Shown here: positions 1 to 4,017 of the stretch, piece by piece | Position numbering within the stretch: the stretch's first letter is position 1 | Layout of the letters: the number at the start of each line of letters is the position of its first letter | Origin: Cloacimonetes bacterium UBA5456 | GTDB lineage: Bacteria; Cloacimonadota; Cloacimonadia; Cloacimonadales; Cloacimonadaceae | DNA length: 7,891 bases | Assembly: GCA_002427325.1 (NCBI GenBank) | Contig: DIQS01000037.1 | Location: 24,134 to 32,024, forward strand | Direction of reading: 5' to 3' | Notes under the pieces: generated by a model | Databases searched by the model: none | Told to the model about the DNA's origin: nothing | Seen by the model: the letters and a program-made list of their open reading frames with translations, nothing else | Made by a program: the position numbers and the translations under genes

Positions 1-3
1 TCT

Positions 4-32
4 GGTCATGATATGGTCATGATGTGGTCATG
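4..32. repeat. Short 11-bp tandem repeat (GGTCATGATRT), about 2.6 copies
   Basis: GGTCATGATAT (4-14) is followed by GGTCATGATGT (15-25) and a partial third copy GGTCATG (26-32). ATGATATG at 8-15 also has its reverse complement CATATCAT at 41-48, so the repeat could fold onto the sequence just downstream. The array may continue beyond the left edge. No function can be assigned. Confidence 0.6.
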
Positions 33-157
33 GGCATGAGCATATCATAAGCAAACGATGAGCTGAATACAATAGGGAAGAGATGGGGTGGCAAGGACTT
101 AGGGTGTGGTTGTTGAAGAGAAAAGTGAGTTGATGGGAAAATTGGGAAGATCATGCA

Positions 158-189
158 AAAAAAGCGGGTGTTTTGCACAGCCCGCTTTG
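158..189 (-). terminator. Rho-independent terminator-like hairpin, copy 1
   Basis: AAAGCGGG (161-168) and CCCGCTTT (181-188) form a perfect 8-bp stem around a 12-nt loop. Read on the minus strand the stem is followed by a run of seven T, as expected of an intrinsic terminator for the minus-strand S41 gene that ends at 509, about 320 nt away. On the plus strand there is no T-run after the stem. A near-identical element lies at 2078-2109: AAAAAAGCGGGTGTTTT and CCCGCTTTG are the same in both, and only 6 loop bases differ. TGCAAAA (154-160) can instead pair with TTTTGCA (171-177), which would compete with the main stem; this alternative is absent from copy 2. Confidence 0.6.
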
Positions 190-255
190 CTCAATTATTG
201 GTATAATGCTTGCCGCAGAATGCCGCATGTAAGTTCCACGTATGGTGGCTGGTGC

Positions 256-273
256 GGGAACGTCCCCGTTGCC
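256..273. repeat. 18-bp inverted repeat, left arm (GGGAACGTCCCCGTTGCC)
   Basis: This arm matches the reverse complement of positions 431-448 at 17 of 18 bases. Each arm is itself a near-palindrome: GGGAACG and CGTTGCC can pair with one mismatch around a 4-nt loop. Two such units in opposite orientation, 157 bp apart in non-coding DNA, resemble interspersed REP-like palindromes or the termini of a small miniature element. That reading is inference. Confidence 0.6.
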
Positions 274-288
274 GCATGCGCGCATGCG
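273..288. repeat. 16-bp perfect palindrome CGCATGCGCGCATGCG
   Basis: The sequence is its own reverse complement and consists of two adjacent CGCATGCG octamers. Each octamer is also a perfect palindrome. It abuts the left arm of the 18-bp inverted repeat, sharing base 273. It could be a protein-binding site or a self-pairing hairpin. No family was recognised. Confidence 0.6.
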
Positions 289-430
289 CATCCAGTAGTT
301 TAGAAACAGCCTTGAGTTCAGGAATTTGATAGTATGGAAGCCAAATGCTAAACTCTCAAACCGAGAAATAAAAGTAGCGCATTAACACCAACTGCTTTTC
401 CATTTACAGACTGAAAACTCTGTTTTCACT

Positions 431-448
431 GGCAACGAGGACGTTCCC
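431..448. repeat. 18-bp inverted repeat, right arm (GGCAACGAGGACGTTCCC)
   Basis: This is the partner of positions 256-273 in opposite orientation, with one mismatch. Like its partner it can form a small hairpin (GGCAACG, loop AGGA, CGTTCCC with a single C-C mismatch). It lies 60 bp downstream of the S41 peptidase stop codon. Confidence 0.6.
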
Positions 449-508
449 AGACCGGTATCTCCTAACAAAGCTACCATAATTGAAATTGAGCCAAAAATGT
501 CTGACAGC

Positions 509-1987
509 TTACTTATTGTCTAAAATCAGTTCTTCCCATAGTGCGTCATGCTCTGAAAACTGTTGTTGTGGCGTAGGGACAAAGTTGATATCAGGATATA
601 GGCTATCATCAGAATCAAATTCAGGATTGGGACGACGGAAATATTTGTGGGAAACGATGCACGGACTTTGGGTATTTGGGAGGCGGAAGCTGAGTATATC
701 TCCATAGCATGAAGGTTTACCACCTGTAGGACTACCAATTAAGCTCGCTAAGCCATTGTCTTTGCAAATGGTGGCAAACATTACTGCCGAACTAAAGGTT
801 TGGCTCCCGATTAAAATGATGATATCTCCCTGATATTTAGGGATTTGTTTGAGCTCCAAGTCATTATCTATCAGATCATGATAATGTTTCGATGATATCT
901 TTCCACTATCTGCGGCATAATTAATAATAAGTGGGAATTCATCGGCTGGTTCATCTCCCAATTCATCGGTAATTTTCTCCCTCAGAGTGGTAATATCCAT
1001 GTCGTAATTCTCTAAAAAGAGTTCTCCAAACTTTACTTCTGCACTAAAATTCTTCAAGGTATCCGGTAGGCTGCAAAAACCTAAGAGGATGTTTCCCAAC
1101 ATCGAGTTCCCGCCACCATTCTCGCGCAGGTCTATCACGAGTCTATCAATCTGATGTTCTTCGATTTCAGAGAAAACTCCGCCCAGAAAAGCTTTCCAAT
1201 GCGCATAGCTATCACTGCCGTCATGATCGCTGAAACTATTGAACTGTAGATAGAAAAGCTTGTCTTCGGGGAGTGCTTGACCCCAATAGTTGATATATTG
1301 ATTCTTCGTAATCCCTGTTTTTTGAGTGTTCCATAGGTTGTGAGATTCTTTGTTGAGTAACTCAATAGAGGCTGTTTTTCCATCTTGATCTAAGCTTAGA
1401 TGTAGCGCGCCATCTTCGGAACCAAAGCCCAAAAGCTCTAAATATGTGGGATGACGAAGCAGAAAAGATGCCAACTTCCTATGATAATAGATGTTTTCAC
1501 CGGGGCTGAGCTCTATCAATGCTTGCATCACTTCATCTGTATCATAACCATTTATGCTCAGCACTTTGGCACCCAAATATCCCTTGTGATCAGCATCTGT
1601 TAGGTCCAAATACCAGCCTGTTTCGTGCCACCACAAAGAAATTGGGTAGCTGCTATCACCGAGGTTTTCGAAGATGCTAAGCCCAGAATGACCGTCTTTT
1701 AGCTTATGAGTGAAGCGAGTTAATAACAGCTTAAACTCACTGATATCTGAAACTTTTGCCAGTTCTTGCATGACTTTTTCGGTTTCTGAGTCAAAATCAG
1801 GCATGCCGTCGTAGATATTCGGATGCGCTTCTTTTAGAGTATTGGTAAAATAGGCAAAATCTTCTTGAAAAAGGTTCATCTCGTCGGCAGATAATTTGCT
1901 TACCGAGACAAGGGTGATGAGCCCTGTGACTATCGCGAACAGGCAAGGACTGAAAAATGATCGTAGGAAGTTTTGTTTTGTAAACAT
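509..1987 (-). CDS. Secreted S41-family serine peptidase (tricorn/CtpA superfamily)
   Basis: A 492-residue predicted exported protease. Residues 1-34 form a signal peptide with likely cleavage after LSA. Residues 40-105 match the helical N-terminal part of S41 proteins (AHPNIYD near 54-60, then KLKDGHSGL at 95-103). Residues ~120-212 contain a PDZ-like stretch (LGAKVLSINGYDTDEVM). The catalytic domain spans ~240-470, with the hallmark DLRENGGGN at 286-294, the nucleophile region GSQTFSSAVMFA at 394-405 (Ser399 aligns best with the S41 nucleophile), GSPTGGK at 418-424 and the late YPDINF at 464-469. His100 in DGHS is a candidate general base, as in tricorn-type S41 enzymes, rather than the Ser-Lys dyad of CtpA. 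The Glu that often follows the nucleophile segment is Val402 here. The ATG at 1987 has AGGAG (1993-1997) five bases upstream. The gene stands alone on this strand; its substrate is unknown. Confidence 0.9.
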   Translation of the reverse strand: MFTKQNFLRSFFSPCLFAIVTGLITLVSVSKLSADEMNLFQEDFAYFTNTLKEAHPNIYDGMPDFDSETEKVMQELAKVSDISEFKLLLTRFTHKLKDGHSGLSIFENLGDSSYPISLWWHETGWYLDLTDADHKGYLGAKVLSINGYDTDEVMQALIELSPGENIYYHRKLASFLLRHPTYLELLGFGSEDGALHLSLDQDGKTASIELLNKESHNLWNTQKTGITKNQYINYWGQALPEDKLFYLQFNSFSDHDGSDSYAHWKAFLGGVFSEIEEHQIDRLVIDLRENGGGNSMLGNILLGFCSLPDTLKNFSAEVKFGELFLENYDMDITTLREKITDELGDEPADEFPLIINYAADSGKISSKHYHDLIDNDLELKQIPKYQGDIIILIGSQTFSSAVMFATICKDNGLASLIGSPTGGKPSCYGDILSFRLPNTQSPCIVSHKYFRRPNPEFDSDDSLYPDINFVPTPQQQFSEHDALWEELILDNK

Positions 1988-2009
1988 GTTGTCTCCTATC
2001 TTTGTGTGG

Positions 2010-2054
2010 ATTATAATTGTGGAACATTTAATTTGTTTGATGTGAATTGGTCAA
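2010..2054 (-). promoter_or_regulatory. Candidate promoter(s) for the S41 peptidase gene
   Basis: On the minus strand a perfect TATAAT lies at 2010-2015, 22 nt upstream of the ATG, but no convincing -35 box sits 16-18 bp before it. A second option is TTGACC (2049-2054) followed 17 bp later by TTAAAT (2026-2031), a 5/6 and 4/6 match to sigma-70 boxes. Either would give a short leader. This is sequence matching only, and promoter consensus in this phylum may differ. Confidence 0.35.
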
Positions 2055-2077
2055 TATAAAAGATTGGAAATGACCAG

Positions 2078-2109
2078 AAAAAAGCGGGTGTTTTATGCGT
2101 CCCGCTTTG
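2078..2109 (-). terminator. Terminator-like hairpin, copy 2
   Basis: AAAGCGGG (2081-2088) and CCCGCTTT (2101-2108) form a perfect 8-bp stem with a 12-nt loop. On the minus strand a run of six T follows the stem. It is oriented like copy 1 at 158-189, so the S41 gene lies between two same-direction copies. No minus-strand gene to its right in this window would need it. It may stop antisense transcription into the peptidase promoter, or it may belong to an interspersed repeat family. Confidence 0.55.
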
Positions 2110-2235
2110 GTGCTACTGCTGCCGTGGGATGAATCGAACTGCACATGGAGCAGCGCAGGGCTCTCAGGCGAGGCTTTTTCTTGCAAGGTGGCGGCGAACT
2201 TAAAAGAAGGGCGGCGGCTTAGCTGTTGCTGTAAT
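2100..2235. other. GC-rich non-coding island, no recognised gene
   Basis: This stretch is clearly richer in G+C than the genes on either side and contains GC-rich runs such as two near-direct repeats GGCGGCGAACTTA (2190-2202) and GGCGGCGGCTTA (2210-2221). Open frames exist on both strands, but they run into the terminator-like hairpin, lack ribosome binding sites and have low-complexity, Ser/Cys/Arg-rich translations, so I do not call a gene. A structured RNA or decayed sequence is possible; I could not draw a convincing secondary structure or match an RNA family. Confidence 0.35.
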
Positions 2236-2260
2236 AAATGTGGACGGATTAGCAAAACTG

Positions 2261-2299
2261 GTTTAATTGTGATGGCGTTTGAACAATCTCCAATTAAAC
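2261..2299. repeat. 9-bp perfect inverted repeat upstream of the sigma factor gene
   Basis: GTTTAATTG (2261-2269) and CAATTAAAC (2291-2299) are exact reverse complements separated by 21 bp. Arm centres are about 30 bp apart, close to three helical turns, which could suit a dimeric regulator. The repeat sits 90 bp before the ATG of the ECF sigma factor gene. A smaller stem, AGCAA/TTGCT, follows at 2308-2323. A regulatory role is inferred from position only. Confidence 0.4.
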
Positions 2300-2388
2300 G
2301 GCGAAGCAGCAAGCCTTTTTGCTCTTGACATCCACGCTAATTTGCTTTTTTGTGGCAATGGATAGATAAAACTGAATAGGATTACAAG

Positions 2389-3471
2389 ATGGAACAGACT
2401 GTATTTGATAGAATCAGCAAAAAACAATACATTGCTATCGTGAGCCTGGTGAAAGAATTAAGCACCAAGAGATTTCAATATCTCAACATAGCCAATTATC
2501 TTATAAATCTCATTTTGATGCAGGTATTGGAGGATTTTCAAGCCGGCATTTCAGAAGAAATCATTAAAAACCTATTTCCCAAAGCAGTGGAAATGTTATT
2601 TCAACAATATCACAATTCTTGTTTTAACTATTGCCATATTAAAACCCAAGATCACAATTTATCTGAAGATATTGCCCAAGAAGCAATCAAACAACTATTG
2701 AAGTCAAATAAGGCAATCGAAGATGTTGATGCTTGGTTGCAGCAAGTGACGAGCAATCTGCTTTGCAAACATTATCGAGCTAAAAATAAAGATAAAGAGC
2801 TGTTTCAAGAGCTGCGTTTAGAGGCTTCAGTGCTGCAGGAAATAATGACGGCAGAAGGCATGCAGACAATTAATGAAATGGTGCCTGCTGATATACAGAA
2901 ATTGCTTGCCGGCCGCGAGTATCAGGATTATCAAAACTTCCTCTCTTTTGCCAATCTCAAAGACTATGCCACTGCCATGAATATAAACGAGAAAGCGGCT
3001 CAAAAAAGAAAGGATAAGATGATCCGGAATCTCAGAGCCAAAATCCTGCTGACTTTGGGCTGGGAAGCTATGCCGGATATACTCAGTTTTGGGCAGTATA
3101 ATGCTGTTTTGAAATTTATCCGAAACCTACCACTGTCGGCAAATAGCAATAAAGATGAAAGACAATGTGTGAAATACTCCGCAGATTTGGCGGGTTTTCT
3201 GAAAGGAATAGAAAGGATAGATGACTGGGGAATAACCATGGTGAATAAACGTAGGTTCAGGTTGTATTTGTTTCACTTTTCCACTGCCAAGCCGCCGGTT
3301 CTTGTCACCTTTTTTATTGTTTTAAACCATAGAAATATCATCACGATAGATGGCTATGTGGAAAACAACTTGGCAGGGATCCATCCCTCGCCCTCAAATA
3401 TGCTGATACCAAAACATCAAGGCAAAGCAATGTGGGGTTATGACACGATTGTTTCATTTTTGGATTGCTGA
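2389..3471 (+). CDS. ECF-type RNA polymerase sigma-70 factor with N- and C-terminal extensions
   Basis: A 360-residue protein with the two core ECF sigma regions. Region 2 spans about 70-132: the stretch around HNLSEDIAQEAIKQLL (89-104) matches the acidic 'AEDivQe' core-binding helix, and DAWLQQVTSNLLCKHYR (114-130) matches the 'aWL-x-x-iA-x-N-x-x-x-x-x-xR' segment that contacts the -10 element. Region 4 spans about 165-222 and ends in a helix-turn-helix, YATAMNINEKAAQKRKDKM (193-211), for -35 recognition. Typical ECF factors have about 160-200 residues. This one adds about 68 residues before region 2 and about 135 after region 4 (226-360), where two helices seem to precede several beta strands (RFRLYLFHF, VLVTFFIVL, IITIDGYV). 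No anti-sigma gene or transmembrane segment is seen nearby, so the C-terminal part may regulate it. The ATG has AGGA at 2378-2381. Confidence 0.8.
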   Translation: MEQTVFDRISKKQYIAIVSLVKELSTKRFQYLNIANYLINLILMQVLEDFQAGISEEIIKNLFPKAVEMLFQQYHNSCFNYCHIKTQDHNLSEDIAQEAIKQLLKSNKAIEDVDAWLQQVTSNLLCKHYRAKNKDKELFQELRLEASVLQEIMTAEGMQTINEMVPADIQKLLAGREYQDYQNFLSFANLKDYATAMNINEKAAQKRKDKMIRNLRAKILLTLGWEAMPDILSFGQYNAVLKFIRNLPLSANSNKDERQCVKYSADLAGFLKGIERIDDWGITMVNKRRFRLYLFHFSTAKPPVLVTFFIVLNHRNIITIDGYVENNLAGIHPSPSNMLIPKHQGKAMWGYDTIVSFLDC

Positions 3472-3782
3472 GGTTTCGCTCACTGTTTCCGCAATTTTTA
3501 CAAGCACATCAGCAAACTGATCACTTTAAACTTTGAAGAAATAAACGGTGAGACAAGCTAAGTCAATCACTTGATGATCCTGTTGTATCACCGAAAAATC
3601 AAAAAAAATCATTGAATTTATCCTACGGCTCCAATATCTTTATATTAAAGAAGTTAGGTTGCATACTCTAAGGAAAGCAAAAAAATATTTTGCAAAATAA
3701 GAAAAAATCTTCCATTCTAAATTCTCAATTTCGGCTTTTTTGACACTTATATATATAGAAGCTACTTGAAAAGGAGATAAAA
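3472..3782. other. AT-rich intergenic region before the secreted-protein cluster
   Basis: No gene is seen. After the sigma factor stop there is a small perfect stem at 3508-3521 (ATCAG/CTGAT, loop CAAA) without a T-run, so it is a poor terminator. Further right are CTTTA/TAAAG at 3638-3650 and GCAAAA/TTTTGC at 3677-3693. Positions 3748-3757 (TATATATATA) look like a -10 region for the small secreted protein gene, but no -35 box is correctly spaced: the nearby TTGACA at 3740-3745 is only a few bases away. The promoter of the cluster is probably in this interval but cannot be fixed by eye. Confidence 0.5.
3771..3776 (+). promoter_or_regulatory. Ribosome binding site that supports a TTG start
   Basis: AAGGAG lies six bases before TTG at 3783. 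TTG is the only start codon at the right spacing, and it is followed directly by a signal-peptide-like MKKLVMFLVL. The site therefore decides the start. Confidence 0.75.
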
Positions 3783-4001
3783 TTGAAAAAGTTAGTCATG
3801 TTTTTGGTTCTGGCTGTTTTTGGTCTGAACCTAATTTGCGCCGAGATCGACTATAGTGCGATCGATCATCAAACACTTCCCGTTTATACCGGGTCTATAG
3901 AGGATCCGGGGATTAGAGTTATATATGAGGATAAATACGGTTTGTATATTATTGTAGAATACGAAGGTGTCCTCTATGTTTACTACCTGATAAGCCAATA
4001 A
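3783..4001 (+). CDS. Small secreted protein, unknown function (72 aa, TTG start)
   Basis: I do not recognise the family. The first 20 residues are a classical signal peptide (MKKLVMFLVLAVFGLNLICA) with likely signal peptidase I cleavage before Glu21. The cysteine at 19 does not sit in a good lipobox. The mature part is only about 52 residues, acidic and rich in Tyr, Ile and Val (RVIYEDKYGLYIIVEYEG at 45-62 and the final VLYVYYLISQ). It suggests alternating beta strands of one small sheet or hairpin. There are no transmembrane segments after the signal. The stop codon lies 16 bp before the amidotransferase-like gene, which has its own strong ribosome binding site, so the two are very likely co-transcribed. 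A partner, inhibitor or chaperone role for the neighbour is possible but only inferred from this arrangement. Confidence 0.7.
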   Translation: MKKLVMFLVLAVFGLNLICAEIDYSAIDHQTLPVYTGSIEDPGIRVIYEDKYGLYIIVEYEGVLYVYYLISQ

Positions 4002-4004
4002 TCA

Positions 4005-4013
4005 AAAGGAGAG
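4005..4013 (+). promoter_or_regulatory. Strong ribosome binding site of the amidotransferase-like gene
   Basis: AAAGGAGAG ends four bases before the ATG at 4018. It matters because the hydrophobic signal-peptide core begins only at an internal ATG (4105), and that ATG has no Shine-Dalgarno-like sequence before it (GCCGGTAAT). The site favours 4018 as start. Confidence 0.7.
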
Positions 4014-4017
4014 AAAA

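Larger units (their letters stand above)
1..508. other. Gene-free, repeat-rich intergenic region
   Basis: I see no credible protein gene here. The only open frames are short and run straight through hairpins and palindromes. The stretch lies downstream of the minus-strand S41 peptidase gene and runs off the left window edge. It holds an 11-bp tandem repeat (4-32), a terminator-like hairpin (158-189), a pair of 18-bp inverted repeats (256-273 and 431-448), a 16-bp palindrome (273-288), and a small perfect hairpin at 412-428 (stem TGAAAAC/GTTTTCA, loop TCT). The part around 160-297 looks richer in G+C than the coding sequence nearby. If the S41 transcript ends at the hairpin at 158-189, most of this region would be its long 3' untranslated tail. 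Confidence 0.6.

Noticed and set aside
106..303. 65-codon plus-strand open frame (GTG start)
   Set aside because: It lacks a ribosome binding site and runs through the terminator-like hairpin, one 18-bp repeat arm and the 16-bp palindrome. The translation is unlike a real protein.
1..508. CRISPR array or insertion sequence
   Set aside because: The repeats are too few and irregular for CRISPR. No transposase frame or target-site duplication was seen.
2110..2150. tRNA-like T-loop (GTTCGATTC on the minus strand)
   Set aside because: The flanking bases do not form the 5-bp T stem and no acceptor, D or anticodon arm can be drawn.
2028..2328. Overlapping open frames on both strands in the GC-rich island
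   Set aside because: They overlap each other, have no convincing ribosome binding sites, and cover or abut the hairpin at 2078-2109. The long frames follow from GC-rich composition.
2325..2330. Perfect TTGACA as -35 box of the sigma gene
   Set aside because: No TATAAT-like sequence lies 16-18 bp downstream (the region is a T-tract), so a complete promoter cannot be supported.
3740..3757. TTGACA plus TATATATATA as a promoter of the small secreted protein gene
   Set aside because: The two boxes are only a few bases apart, so they cannot serve as -35 and -10 of one promoter. Only the -10-like part remains possible.
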